Positions 34,885-44,233 are shown, numbered from the stretch's first letter. The stretch is DNA of 64,000 nt from Burkholderia aenigmatica (GCF_902499175.1 NZ_CABVQC010000006.1:62001-126000), one strand, 5' to 3'. Notes: generated by a model from the letters alone, not told the origin. Translations and numbers: made by a program.

Positions 34885-35901
34885 ATGTCCGAGACGGACT
34901 TTTTTCTTCAACCGCAGTACGCGCTCCAGATCTCGGATCAGGTCGTCCGAATGGGCGCGCGTTTGCCCGACTGGTTCGTGCAGTTGCAGCGGCCGGGCGC
35001 CAACGGCGAACTGACGGTCCAGGATTTTTCGTTCGACGCGTTCAAGCGGCTGGTGAGCGACGCGATCGATGCAACCGGCGAGCCGGCGTTCGGGCTGCTC
35101 GTCGGGGAACGGCTGCGTATCGGCAGCCACGGGATACTCGGCTATGCGATCACCAACAGCGTGACGCCGAGACAGGCACTCGAACTCATCGAGCGTTTCG
35201 TGCAGGTGCGGACCTCGCTCGTTTCCGCGAAGCTCGAGGTCGCGGGCGAACATGTGCGGCTCGTGTTCGTCGAGCGCCATCCGCTCGACGGCATCCGGCA
35301 GCCGGTGATGGAAGCGATCGTGCTGACGATCAAGAACCTGCTCGACTACATCACGCGCGGTGCGAGTTCGGCATCGTTCGTGGCGCTCCCGTTCGATGTG
35401 CCGGACTACGCGAATCTGGCGAGGGACCTGTTCGGTTGCGACGTCCGTTACGGCCTGAACTGGACGGGCCTGGATTTCCGGGCCACCGATCTGGACCGGC
35501 CGCTCGACAGCAGCAATGCGCGCGCGTTGACGGAGGCGGTGCACATCTGCCAGACCGAACTCGCGAACCTGACCCGGCAGCATACGCTGCCGTCCAGGGT
35601 CCGGCGGCTGATGCTCGAGAAGGTGGGCGCGTTCCCGTCGCAACAGCAGACCGCCCAGCTGCTGAACATGACGCCGCGCACGTTGCATCGGCGCCTGGCC
35701 GACGACGGAACGTCGTATCGCGAGATCCTCGAAGGCGTGCGCCATACGCTGGCGCGCGAGAGCGTGAGGTCGAGCAAGCTCAGCCTGCAGGAAATCGCGT
35801 TTCTGCTCGGCTACGACAGCCTCGGCAATTTCCGGCGTGCCTTCATCCGCTGGGAGGGCAGGTCGCCGTCGGAATTTCGTCGCGCCGCCACGGGAGAGTG
35901 A
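34885..35901 (+). CDS. AraC-family regulator of the hydroxylase operon
   Basis: The protein has 338 aa. The N-terminal domain (about residues 15-190) matches the arabinose-binding-like domain of OruR/AlkR-type regulators (FGLLVGERLRIGSHGILGYA). The C-terminus carries an AraC double HTH (QQTAQLLNMTPRTLHRRLAD, then LQEIAFLLGYDSLGNFRRAF). Start chosen at MSETDFFLQPQ because GAGG lies 9 bases upstream. The ATG nine bases earlier has no room for a ribosome site. It is divergent, with a 132-bp gap, from the reductase-hydroxylase operon, so it is the probable activator. Confidence 0.88.
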   Translation: MSETDFFLQPQYALQISDQVVRMGARLPDWFVQLQRPGANGELTVQDFSFDAFKRLVSDAIDATGEPAFGLLVGERLRIGSHGILGYAITNSVTPRQALELIERFVQVRTSLVSAKLEVAGEHVRLVFVERHPLDGIRQPVMEAIVLTIKNLLDYITRGASSASFVALPFDVPDYANLARDLFGCDVRYGLNWTGLDFRATDLDRPLDSSNARALTEAVHICQTELANLTRQHTLPSRVRRLMLEKVGAFPSQQQTAQLLNMTPRTLHRRLADDGTSYREILEGVRHTLARESVRSSKLSLQEIAFLLGYDSLGNFRRAFIRWEGRSPSEFRRAATGE

Positions 35902-35946
35902 TGCGTGGCGAACGGCGATGCCGTGCTTGCCGGGGGCGGTGCGGCG

Positions 35947-36204
35947 TTACCCGCCCGTCACCGGCGGAAAAAATGCCACCTCGCTGTCCTCCCGCACGAC
36001 GAAGCCGCCCGTCACCATCTCGAGATTGACGGCCGCGCGCACGGGCCGGTCCATTCGCAGCGCTTCCGCGCTGCGCGCGTCGCGTGCTGCCAGCGTACTG
36101 CGCAGCGCGTCGACGGTGAGTTCGCGCGCCTCGATCTCGACGATTTCCTCGTCGCGATCGAGTTGTTCGCGAATGCTTGCAAAGTATTTGATCGTCAGTT
36201 TCAT
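35947..36204 (-). CDS. moaD: Molybdopterin synthase small subunit
   Basis: An 85-aa ubiquitin-like protein. It starts MKLTIKYFASIREQL and ends in PPVTGG, the C-terminal Gly-Gly that is thiocarboxylated to donate sulfur to precursor Z. The segment VAAVNLEMV-like region (RAAVNLEMVTGG) and DSEVAFFPPV are the usual family landmarks. It lies 51 bp after moaE on the same strand and is the last gene of the fdhD-moeA-moaA-moaE-moaD group. Confidence 0.95.
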   Translation of the reverse strand: MKLTIKYFASIREQLDRDEEIVEIEARELTVDALRSTLAARDARSAEALRMDRPVRAAVNLEMVTGGFVVREDSEVAFFPPVTGG

Positions 36205-36255
36205 CGCGATGTCTTGAAAGGAATCGGCGGAATCGGAACACGCGCAGCGCGCACG

Positions 36256-36825
36256 TCAACCCCAGCGCCGCATCGCCTGGTCGTCGTGCGCCTTCGCCTC
36301 GACCCAGCCGGATACGCCGTCGTGGCGGATCTCCTTCTTCCAGAACGGTGCATGGGTCTTCAGGAAGTCCATCAGGAATTCGCACGCATCGAACGCGGAC
36401 CCGCGATGCGCGGCCGCCACCACGACCAGCACGACCGCCTGGCCGAGCGGAATGCGCCCGACACGATGCACGATCTTGATCGCTTCGAGCTGCCAGCGCG
36501 CGCTGGCTTCCTCGACGATGCTCCACAGGGCCTGTTCGGTCATCGTCGGATAGTGCTCGACCTCGAGCGCGACGACATCGTCGACGTCGCCTTCGTTGCG
36601 CACGACGCCGAGGAAATTCACGACCGCGCCGACATTCGGATTACGAACGATCGGCGCGAGCTCGGCGCCGGCGTCGATCGGCGCGTACTGCACGCGCACT
36701 TCGAAGCCGGCGGTTATCGATGGTGGCGGCTCGGGGTGCGGCTCGGTCGCGCCGTCGGGAGCGGGGCCGCCGGCGTGCAACGGATCGTCCGGCAGCCCGG
36801 CACGGGATTCGGTGAAGGTCGTCAT
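36256..36825 (-). CDS. moaE: Molybdopterin synthase large subunit with N-terminal extension
   Basis: A 189-aa protein. Residues from about 42 onward match MoaE: NVGAVVNFLGVVRN, ALEVEHYPTMTEQAL, IVHRVGRIPLGQAVVLVVV, HRGSAFDACEFLMD and FWKKEIRHDG with the active-site lysines. The first 40 residues are Pro/Gly/Glu-rich, disordered and not typical of the roughly 150-aa family. The ATG at 36825 is 47 bp after the moaA stop. It forms the synthase with MoaD, encoded next. Confidence 0.93.
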   Translation of the reverse strand: MTTFTESRAGLPDDPLHAGGPAPDGATEPHPEPPPSITAGFEVRVQYAPIDAGAELAPIVRNPNVGAVVNFLGVVRNEGDVDDVVALEVEHYPTMTEQALWSIVEEASARWQLEAIKIVHRVGRIPLGQAVVLVVVAAAHRGSAFDACEFLMDFLKTHAPFWKKEIRHDGVSGWVEAKAHDDQAMRRWG

Positions 36826-36872
36826 GACAGGTTCTCCTGTAGGCGGTGCGTTCTGTGTCGCGCGGCGGCCCC

Positions 36873-37976
36873 TCAGCCGCCGACCAGCGACATGCGCACG
36901 GTCGGATAGGTCTTGCCCGGCGCGCGGGCCGGCCGTGCGGCCCGGCGCTCGGAATAACGGTCGTCGCGGTGTGTCCAGCGATCGCGCACGGCGGCGGCGA
37001 GGTCGGCGGTCGATGCTGCGTCGTCGAGCCACGGCCGCAGGTCGGTGTCTTGCGTCGCGAACAGGCACGTATAGAGCTTGCCGTCGGCCGACACGCGGGC
37101 GCGCGAACAGGTGCCGCAGAACGGATGCGACACGCTCGCGATGAAGCCGACCTCGCCGGCGCCGTCGATGTGTGCGCAACGGATCGCGGTCGCGTCGTGC
37201 GCCGGTTCGCCGACGAGCACGAGCGGATAGTGTTCGTCGATCGTTTCGCGCATCCGTGCGGCCGGCACGACTTTGTCGCCGGACCAGAAGCTCGCGCCGC
37301 CGACGTCCATGTACTCGATGAAGCGCACGGCCACGCCGGTATGACGGAAGTGGCGCACGAGCGGCAGGATCTGGTCGTCGTTCACGCCGCGCTCGATCAC
37401 CGCGTTGACCTTGACCGGCGCGAGCCCTGCCGCCTGCGCGGCCTCGATGCCGGCCAGCACGCGCGACACGGGCACGTCGGCATCGCTCATCCGGCGGAAC
37501 ACCGCGTCGTCGAGCGCATCGAGGCTGACGGTCACGCGCGACAACCCCGCGTCGCGCAACGTGCGCGCCTTCGCGGCCAGCAGCGAGCCGTTGGTCGTCA
37601 GTGCGATTTCGACGGGCTTGCCGTCGACGGTCGTCAGCGCGGCGAGGCGTTCGATCAACGCTTCGAGGTTGCGGCGCAGCAGCGGTTCGCCGCCCGTGAT
37701 GCGGATCTTCTCGACGCCGAGCGACGTGAACGCGCGGGCGATCTTTTCCAGTTGCGCGAACGACAGCCGTTCGGACGACGGCATGAATGCATAGTCGGCG
37801 CCGAAGCTTTCGCGCGGCATGCAGTAGCCGCAGCGGAAATTGCACTGGTCGATCACGGACAGGCGCAGGTCGCGCAGCGGGCGGCCGAGCGTGTCGGTCG
37901 TGCGGGGGAAAGCGCCGGGCGATGCGCCGCCGGAAAGTGCGGCAGCGGCCGGCGCGGCGGAAACGATGGCATTCAC
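36873..37976 (-). CDS. moaA: GTP 3',8-cyclase (radical SAM)
   Basis: A 367-aa protein. It contains the N-terminal radical-SAM cluster motif CNFRCGYC, GGEPLLRR, the second C-terminal cluster (CGTCSRARV and a later Cys in YTCLF) and the terminal Gly-Gly (SLVGG) needed for activity. It converts GTP to the cyclised precursor of the molybdenum cofactor. The start is a GTG (VNAIVSAAP read as Met), because no ATG occurs between that codon and the conserved core. The ribosome site there is weak. The moeA gene lies 238 bp upstream. Confidence 0.93.
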   Translation of the reverse strand: MNAIVSAAPAAAALSGGASPGAFPRTTDTLGRPLRDLRLSVIDQCNFRCGYCMPRESFGADYAFMPSSERLSFAQLEKIARAFTSLGVEKIRITGGEPLLRRNLEALIERLAALTTVDGKPVEIALTTNGSLLAAKARTLRDAGLSRVTVSLDALDDAVFRRMSDADVPVSRVLAGIEAAQAAGLAPVKVNAVIERGVNDDQILPLVRHFRHTGVAVRFIEYMDVGGASFWSGDKVVPAARMRETIDEHYPLVLVGEPAHDATAIRCAHIDGAGEVGFIASVSHPFCGTCSRARVSADGKLYTCLFATQDTDLRPWLDDAASTADLAAAVRDRWTHRDDRYSERRAARPARAPGKTYPTVRMSLVGG

Positions 37977-38214
37977 GATCGGTTCGTCGGCCTGCAAGAA
38001 GTAAGCGATGGGGCGTCGCCGGTCGGCCGTGCGTGTGCGGATGGGCAGGCGCACGGCGCGTGACGAGCCTCTTCGTGAGGATAGTCCGCCGGGTTTTTCC
38101 GGCAGGGACACAATCGCGCCCGAATTGCAGGAATACAGTTCGGCGCGCGGCCGGTGCGGCCTGCGTGGCCTGTCTGGCGAAGGGCGCGGATCGGGCGCGT
38201 GTCCGGCGTCGCGA

Positions 38215-39429
38215 TCATGCGAGCCAGTGCGTGAATTCGTAATACGGTACCGCGTCGCCGCACGCGATGCGCTGCCCGGCCGGCAGCCGGGCCAGTCCGC
38301 TCGCCTGCACGAGCGACTGCAGCGTGCCGGCGCCTTGCTGGCGCAGCGTGTCGAGGGCGGGCATGCCGTCGAGGCCGACGGTGCAGTGCACGCGCACGAA
38401 GCGCTCGCGCTGCGCATCCGGTTCGAAGTCGCCGTCGATCGGCAGCGACGGCACGATCGGCAGGCGTGCGCTGCGCCCCTGCAGGCGGCGGATCAGCGGC
38501 GCGACGAACAGCGCGAACGCGGTCATCGCGGCGCCCGGATTGCCGGGCAGCAGCACCACCGGTTGCATGTCGAGCCGGGCGAGTGCAACCGGCTTGCCCG
38601 GCTTCATGCGCACGCCGGCGACGATGAACGAGGCGCCGAGCGCGTCAAGCGCGGGGCGCAGCAGATCCTTGTCGCCGACCGACGCGCCGCCGACGCAGAT
38701 CACGAGGTCGCAGCCCGCGTGCAGATCGCGCAGCGCACGATCGACGGCGGGCGCGGTGTCGGCCGCATGCAGGCTCATCGCGACCTCGGCGCCGGTTCCC
38801 GACACCAGCGCGGCGAGCATCGGCGCATTGCTGTTGTAAATCTGTTGCGGCGCGCGGGGCTGCCCGCACGCGACGAGTTCGTCGCCGGTCGTCAGGATGC
38901 CGACGCGCAGCGCCCGGCGCACGTCGACGCGCGCGAACCCTTGCGCGGCGGCCACGCCGACATGCATCGCGCCCATCCGCACGCCGGCCGGCACGAGCAG
39001 GTCGCCGGCGCGCACTTCCTCGCCCCGGCGGCGGATGTGCGAGCCGCTGCGCTGCGGCGCGTCGAACGCGACCCAGCCGTCCTGCTCGCGTGCATGTTCC
39101 TGCATCACGACGGTGTCCGCGCCCGGCGGAATCATGCTGCCGGTGAAGATGCGTGCCGCCGTGCGCGGGGCCAGCGGCGCCGGGGTGTCGCCTGCATAGC
39201 AGCGCTGGGCGACGTGCAGCGGCTCGCCCAGTGCGAGATCCGCGTGACGCACGGCGTAGCCGTCCATTGCGCTCTGGTCGGCCGGCGGCTGGTCGAGCAC
39301 GGCGGTGAGCGGCGCGGCCAGCACGTGGCCGGCGGCTTCCGCGACCGGGAGGGAGATCGTGGCCTCGAGCGGCGCGAACGCGCTGGCGAAATGCTGCTGC
39401 GCGGTATCGAAATCGGTAAGGGGTTTCAT
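38215..39429 (-). CDS. moeA: Molybdopterin molybdenumtransferase
   Basis: A 404-aa canonical MoeA. It has SAMDGYAVRHADL, the molybdopterin-binding loop VGGASVGDKDLL, LLPGNPGAAMTAF and a C-terminal domain IV. It inserts molybdate into adenylylated molybdopterin. Its ATG overlaps the fdhD stop as ATGA, so the two are translationally coupled. This is the true MoeA of the window, in contrast to the divergent MoeA-SUKH fusion at 1347-3398. Confidence 0.95.
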   Translation of the reverse strand: MKPLTDFDTAQQHFASAFAPLEATISLPVAEAAGHVLAAPLTAVLDQPPADQSAMDGYAVRHADLALGEPLHVAQRCYAGDTPAPLAPRTAARIFTGSMIPPGADTVVMQEHAREQDGWVAFDAPQRSGSHIRRRGEEVRAGDLLVPAGVRMGAMHVGVAAAQGFARVDVRRALRVGILTTGDELVACGQPRAPQQIYNSNAPMLAALVSGTGAEVAMSLHAADTAPAVDRALRDLHAGCDLVICVGGASVGDKDLLRPALDALGASFIVAGVRMKPGKPVALARLDMQPVVLLPGNPGAAMTAFALFVAPLIRRLQGRSARLPIVPSLPIDGDFEPDAQRERFVRVHCTVGLDGMPALDTLRQQGAGTLQSLVQASGLARLPAGQRIACGDAVPYYEFTHWLA

Positions 39430-40298
39430 CGGGAGAGAGCCGGATGCGCTTGAGCGAGCGCCGGTTGATCAGGTTGAACGGCGTCGGGCGACACGTACTC
39501 GACGAAACCGTCGTTGCGGCAGAAGCCGAGCAGCCGCACGCCCGCTTCGCGGGCGACGTCGATCGCGAGCGACGTCGGCGCCGAGATCGTCGCGATCATC
39601 GGGATGCCGACCCGCGCGGCCTTGCGCACCAGTTCATAGCTTGCGCGGCTCGACAGGAACACGAAGCCGTCGTGCAGGTTCGCGCGGCGCCGCGCGAGCC
39701 GGCCGATCAGCTTGTCGAGCGCGTTGTGGCGGCCGACGTCCTCGAACACGTCGAGCACGGCGCCGTCGCGATCGCACCAGGCGGCCGCGTGAATGCCGCC
39801 CGTCTCGCGCATCAGCGCCTGATGGGCCGGCAACGTGCGCGCGGCGCGGGCGATCGCGTCCGCGCCGATACCGGCTGCGGTGCCGGCAGCGGCGATGCGC
39901 GGCGGGTGCAGGTCGAGCTGCGCGATGCTTTCGATCCCGCACACGCCGCAGCCCGTGCGGCCGGCCAGCGCGCGCCGGTGCGCCTTCATCGCCATGAACG
40001 CCTGCTGCGACACGGTCAGCCGCACTTCGGCGCTGCCGGGCCGGCATTCGCTTTCGATATCGAAAACGTCCGACGCGCGCTCGACGATGCCTTCGCTCAG
40101 CGCAAAACCCAGGCCGAACACGTCGAGGTCGATCGGGGTCGCCATCATCACCGTGTGCGCAATATCGTTGAACACGAGTGCAACCGGCGTTTCGTCGACG
40201 ACGCGGTCGACGGTGTCGCGCGCTTCGCCGGCACGGTGACGTGTCACATGACACGCGGTGCTGCCGGTCGGATCGTCGCGGCGGATGCAGGACTCCAT
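39426..40298 (-). CDS. fdhD: Formate dehydrogenase sulfur-transfer accessory protein
   Basis: A 290-aa protein starting at an ATG preceded by GGAGAAAACCGC. It carries RTGCGVCGIESI with the CxxC of the sulfurtransferase loop, VFEDVGRHNALDKLIG and the SSRASYELVRKAARVGIP region, all typical of FdhD. The protein passes sulfur from a desulfurase to the bis-MGD cofactor of formate dehydrogenases. It is the first gene of the cofactor operon. A likely client is the molybdopterin oxidoreductase at 60658-62937. Confidence 0.95.
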   Translation of the reverse strand: MESCIRRDDPTGSTACHVTRHRAGEARDTVDRVVDETPVALVFNDIAHTVMMATPIDLDVFGLGFALSEGIVERASDVFDIESECRPGSAEVRLTVSQQAFMAMKAHRRALAGRTGCGVCGIESIAQLDLHPPRIAAAGTAAGIGADAIARAARTLPAHQALMRETGGIHAAAWCDRDGAVLDVFEDVGRHNALDKLIGRLARRRANLHDGFVFLSSRASYELVRKAARVGIPMIATISAPTSLAIDVAREAGVRLLGFCRNDGFVEYVSPDAVQPDQPALAQAHPALSR

Positions 40299-40723
40299 GC
40301 GGTTTTCTCCAGGCGGATCGGCCGGCGGGCCGGCCGGGTCGGGCGCGGATGCCCGACCAGGGGATTCGATGCTGCCGGGCGGGCGCGGCCGAGGGGCGCG
40401 CCGTGGCCGCGGGCAGGCGTTGAGTCGGATGTTAACGGGGATGAAAGGTGCGCCGGATGTACAGCGCTGCAACGCGGAAAGCAGTACAGCTGACCATCCC
40501 GCAGGCACGAAATGTGTTTTCCGGGCACACATCTTCGGCAACGGAAGCAGCACAGTTTCAGCGCACGTTCGAACGATTGCGAGTATCGTTGCAAACGCGA
40601 TATCGTCATTCACGCTTCGATGCCATGCGAGTGACCGTTTGTGTTCGCATGTGTTGTCGCCAAGCCGTCGCGCGATTTCCTGCTTCGGGCGTACGTCCTC
40701 ACAACCACGAGCAAATTACGGTC
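40299..40723. other. 425-bp divergent region between fdhD and cydA
   Basis: No gene is supported. The upstream extension of the cydA frame to 40448 is basic and unlike CydA. TACAGC is present twice about 30 bp apart (around 40466 and 40486). No FNR/ANR-type TTGAT-N4-ATCAA site was seen. The region should hold divergent promoters for the cofactor genes and for cydAB. Confidence 0.5.
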
Positions 40724-42124
40724 ATGGAAATCTTCGATGCGTTCCATCTCGCCCGATTGCAATTCGCGTTCACGGTGTCGTTCCACATCGTGTTTCCCGC
40801 GATCAGCATCGGCATGGCGAGCTTCCTGGCGGTGCTGGAATGGCGCTACCTCGTCACCGGCGATGCCGCCTACAAATCCATGTTCCAGTTCTGGTCGAAG
40901 ATCTTCGCGATCGGCTTCGGGATGGGCGTGGTCTCCGGCGTCGTGATGGCGTACGAGTTCGGCACCAACTGGGCCGGCTTCTCGCGCGTCGCGGGCAACA
41001 TCACGGGCCCGCTGCTCACGTATGAAGTGTTGACGGCGTTCTTCCTCGAAGCCGGTTTCCTCGGCGTGATGCTGTTCGGCTGGCAGCGCGTGAGCCCGCG
41101 CGCGCACTTCTTCGCGACGCTGATGGTCGCGGTCGGCACGCTGATCTCGACGTTCTGGATTCTCGCGTCGAACAGCTTCATGCAGACCCCGCAGGGCTAC
41201 AAGATCGAGAACGGCCTCGTCGTGCCGGTCGACTGGTTCAAGATCATCTTCAACCCGTCGTTCCCGTACCGCCTCGTACATATGACGATTGCGGCATTCA
41301 TCGTCGCGGGCTTCATCGTCGCCGCGTGCGGCGCGTGGCACCTGCTCAAGGGGCGCCGTGACGAGCCGGTGAAGCGCAGCTTCTCGATGGCGCTGTGGAT
41401 GCTGCTGATCCTCGCGCCGATCCAGATCGTCGTCGGCGACGCGCACGGGCTGAACACGCGCGAATACCAGCCGGCGAAGATCGCGGCGATCGAGGGGCTG
41501 TGGGAAACCGAGAAGGGCGGCACCGCGCTGAACCTCGTCGGGCTGCCCGACATGCAGGCCGAAACCACGCACTATGCGATCCAGGTGCCGCACCTCGGCA
41601 GCCTGATCCTCACGCACAGCTGGAGCGGCGAGATTCGCGGGCTGAAGGAGTTCCCGCCGCAGGATCGCCCGTATTCGCCGATCGTGTTCTGGACGTTCCG
41701 GATCATGGCGGGCCTCGGGATGCTGATGCTGCTCACCGCGCTGCTCGGGCTGCTGCTGAGAAAGGGCGGGCGCCTGTATGAAACGCGCTGGTTCCAGTGG
41801 TTCGTGGTGGCGATGGGGCCGTCGGGCATCCTCGCGCTGCTCGCCGGCTGGATCACGACCGAGGTCGGGCGGCAGCCGTGGACCGTGTACGGCGTGCTGC
41901 GCACCGTCGATTCGGTCGCGCCGCTCAGCGCGCAGCAGGTCGGCGTGTCGCTGCTGATCTTCGTGGTCGTGTATTTCCTGGTGTTCGGAACGGGTATCTA
42001 TTACATGATGAAACTGATGAAGCGCGGGCCCGCTGCCCAGGCCGGGTATATCGAGCTGCACCGGCACCCGGGGCTGCGCAAGAGCGCGCTGTCCACGCCG
42101 CTGAACGTGACCGAAGCGGAGTAA
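40724..42124 (+). CDS. cydA: Cytochrome bd-type quinol oxidase subunit I (cyanide-insensitive type)
   Basis: A 466-aa membrane protein. It has the start FHLARLQFAFTVSFHIVFP with the haem-ligand His21, GMGVVSGVVMAYEFGTNWAG, the quinol-site GDAHGLNTREYQPAK and EVGRQPWTVYG. The periplasmic Q-loop is short, which is the CIO (CioA) subtype rather than the E. coli long-Q-loop type. With subunit II it reduces oxygen to water and stays active under cyanide and low oxygen. The ATG at 40724 matches the family start. cydB follows after 3 bp. Confidence 0.93.
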   Translation: MEIFDAFHLARLQFAFTVSFHIVFPAISIGMASFLAVLEWRYLVTGDAAYKSMFQFWSKIFAIGFGMGVVSGVVMAYEFGTNWAGFSRVAGNITGPLLTYEVLTAFFLEAGFLGVMLFGWQRVSPRAHFFATLMVAVGTLISTFWILASNSFMQTPQGYKIENGLVVPVDWFKIIFNPSFPYRLVHMTIAAFIVAGFIVAACGAWHLLKGRRDEPVKRSFSMALWMLLILAPIQIVVGDAHGLNTREYQPAKIAAIEGLWETEKGGTALNLVGLPDMQAETTHYAIQVPHLGSLILTHSWSGEIRGLKEFPPQDRPYSPIVFWTFRIMAGLGMLMLLTALLGLLLRKGGRLYETRWFQWFVVAMGPSGILALLAGWITTEVGRQPWTVYGVLRTVDSVAPLSAQQVGVSLLIFVVVYFLVFGTGIYYMMKLMKRGPAAQAGYIELHRHPGLRKSALSTPLNVTEAE

Positions 42125-42127
42125 GCC

Positions 42128-43135
42128 ATGCAAATCGATCTTCCTGTCATTTGGGCCGCGATCATCGGCCTCGGCGTGTTCATCTACGTGATGCTGGACG
42201 GCTTCGATCTCGGTATCGGCCTGCTGTTTCCGTTCTTCGATGCGAAAGCCGAGCGCCAGGTGATGCTCGACACCGTCGCGCCGGTGTGGGACGGCAACGA
42301 AACGTTCCTGGTGCTCGGCGGCGCAGGGCTCTACGGCGCGTTTCCGGTCGTGTATTCGACGCTGCTGCCGGCGAACTACCTGCCGCTGGTGCTGATGCTG
42401 GTCGGGCTGATCTTCCGGGGTGCGGCGTTCGAGCTGCGCGCGAAGGCCACCCGCACGCAACACATGTGGGATCTCGCGTTCATCGGCGGCTCCGCGCTCG
42501 CCGCGTTCTGCCAGGGGATCGTGCTCGGTTCGCTGCTGCAGGGCATCAAGATCGAGAACAACCAGTTCGCAGGCGGGCCGTTCGACTGGCTGTCGCCGTT
42601 CAGCCTGCTGTGCGGGATCGGCGTGCTCGTCACGTATGCGACGCTCGGCTGCGGCTGGCTGATCCTGAAGGTCGACGGCGAACTGCAGCGCAAGATGCGC
42701 CTCCTGATGAAGCCGCTCGCGGGCGTGCTGCTCGCCGTGATGGGCGTGGTCAGCCTGTGGACCGTGATCGGGCTGCCGGCCGTCGCGCACCGCTGGTTCG
42801 GCAGCGGCAACCTCGGCTGGTTCCTGCCGGTGCCGATCCTCGTCGTCGCGTGCGTGTGGGGCATCTTCCACACGGTGAAGCGCGAGCACGAGGCCACGCC
42901 GTTCCTGCTGACGCTCGCGCTCGTGTTCCTCGGCTACACGGGGCTCGTGATCAGCATCTGGCCGAACATCGTGCCGCCGTCGCTGACGATCTGGGACGCG
43001 TCGTCGAGCCATTCGAGCCAGAAGTTCGCGCTCGTCGGCACGGTGATCGTGCTGCCGATCATCCTCGTGTACAACGCGATGCAGTACCGCGTGTTCCGCG
43101 GCAAGGTGCGCGAGGGCGATATCGGCTATCACTGA
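42128..43135 (+). CDS. cydB: Cytochrome bd-type quinol oxidase subunit II
   Basis: A 335-aa membrane protein with about eight spans. It opens with PVIWAAIIGLGVFIYVMLDG, then FDLGIGLLFP, WDGNETFLVLGGAGLYGAFP and FRGAAFELRAKA, the classical CydB landmarks. It lies 3 bp after cydA and forms the heterodimer with it. The stop codon lies within a 13-bp direct repeat (see repeat entry), so a duplicated tail follows it. No cydX-like small gene was recognised downstream. Confidence 0.93.
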   Translation: MQIDLPVIWAAIIGLGVFIYVMLDGFDLGIGLLFPFFDAKAERQVMLDTVAPVWDGNETFLVLGGAGLYGAFPVVYSTLLPANYLPLVLMLVGLIFRGAAFELRAKATRTQHMWDLAFIGGSALAAFCQGIVLGSLLQGIKIENNQFAGGPFDWLSPFSLLCGIGVLVTYATLGCGWLILKVDGELQRKMRLLMKPLAGVLLAVMGVVSLWTVIGLPAVAHRWFGSGNLGWFLPVPILVVACVWGIFHTVKREHEATPFLLTLALVFLGYTGLVISIWPNIVPPSLTIWDASSSHSSQKFALVGTVIVLPIILVYNAMQYRVFRGKVREGDIGYH

Positions 43136-43149
43136 GCGGCTATCACTGA
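43123..43149 (+). repeat. 13-bp direct repeat duplicating the cydB stop
   Basis: CGGCTATCACTGA occurs at 43123-43135, ending in the cydB stop, and again at 43137-43149. One base separates the copies. The second copy sits in a short hairpin-capable segment (GCGGC...GCCGC). This looks like a small tandem duplication at the gene end with no effect on the protein. Confidence 0.85.
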
Positions 43150-43312
43150 ACGCCGCATGATGTGACGGGCGTGGCGGGCGCGGGCGTATCATCACGCGCA
43201 ACGCGGCACACGTGCCCGGCATTCACCCGACAGCGGCCCGCCACGCGCGGGCCGTTGTGCATCGGGCGCAGGCGCGCCGTCTGATGCATCCCTTGGCAGT
43301 CGAGAAAACACC

Positions 43313-44233
43313 ATGATCGTCCGACCACAACAAAACTGGCTCAGGATGCTGTTCGTCTGGAACGGCTCCGTGCTGCAATCGATCATTCCGCAGCTCGTGT
43401 TCATGGCGATCGTCAGCACGCTGGCGGTCTTCACGAACGGGCGCATCTTCGGCGAGAAGATCCCGCTCAACACCGCGCCGTTCACGCTGTTCGGGCTTGC
43501 GCTCGCGATCTTTCTCGGGTTTCGCAACAGCGCGAGCTTCGAGCGCTTCAAGGAGGCGCGGCATCTGTGGGGCAACCTGCTGATCGCGGCGCGTACGCTG
43601 ACGTCGCAGTTCAATCGCTACCTGCCTGACAGCGTGAGCGACGCCGAGCGCAACCGGCTGGCCGACCTGCTGATCGCGCTCACCTATGCGCTGAAGCATC
43701 AGCTTCGTCATACCGATCCGACCGCAGACCTGCAGCGCATTCTCGGTGCGGAACGTACGGCGGAGCTTGGAGGCAAATGCTTCAAGCCGGTCGCGATCCT
43801 CGACGAGCTGCGCGGCAGCATCGTCCGTGCGCTGGGCCGCGCGCCCGGCAGCGACGCGACCCGCTGGATGGTCGAGACGCAACTCGACGAGGTCGGCAAA
43901 TCGGTCGGCGGTTGCGAACGCATCCTGTCGACGCCGATCCCGTTTTCGTACAGCGTGCTGCTGCATCGCACCGTGTATGCGTATTGCGTGCTGCTGCCGT
44001 TCGGCCTCGTCGATTCGACGGAGTTCTTCACGCCGCTGATCTGCGTGTTCATCTCGTACACGCTGATCGCGCTCGAAGCGATCGCGAGCGAGGTGGCCGA
44101 GCCGTTCGGCCTCGCGCCGAATGCGCTGGCGCTCGATGCGATCACGCGCACGATCGAGCGGTCGGTGCTCGAACTGGGCGATCGCCCGCTGCCGGAGGAA
44201 TTCGTGCCGGCGTCGACGTACCAGATCACGTAG
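43313..44233 (+). CDS. Bestrophin-family ion channel protein
   Basis: A 306-aa membrane protein. Its start MIVRPQQNWLRMLFVWNGS, then PFTLFGLALAIFLGFRNSASFERFKEARHLWG (given only by its key points: the hydrophobic span, then FRNSASFERF and the WG after it) matches bacterial bestrophin homologues. These form pentameric anion or cation channels in the inner membrane. The gene is monocistronic, with a 177-bp upstream gap and a 79-bp gap to the SUKH gene. Its physiological role in Burkholderia is unknown. Confidence 0.9.
   Translation: MIVRPQQNWLRMLFVWNGSVLQSIIPQLVFMAIVSTLAVFTNGRIFGEKIPLNTAPFTLFGLALAIFLGFRNSASFERFKEARHLWGNLLIAARTLTSQFNRYLPDSVSDAERNRLADLLIALTYALKHQLRHTDPTADLQRILGAERTAELGGKCFKPVAILDELRGSIVRALGRAPGSDATRWMVETQLDEVGKSVGGCERILSTPIPFSYSVLLHRTVYAYCVLLPFGLVDSTEFFTPLICVFISYTLIALEAIASEVAEPFGLAPNALALDAITRTIERSVLELGDRPLPEEFVPASTYQIT

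Noticed and set aside
40610..43222. 870-codon minus-strand frame opposite cydAB
   Set aside because: Antisense shadow; cydA and cydB on the plus strand have all family motifs.
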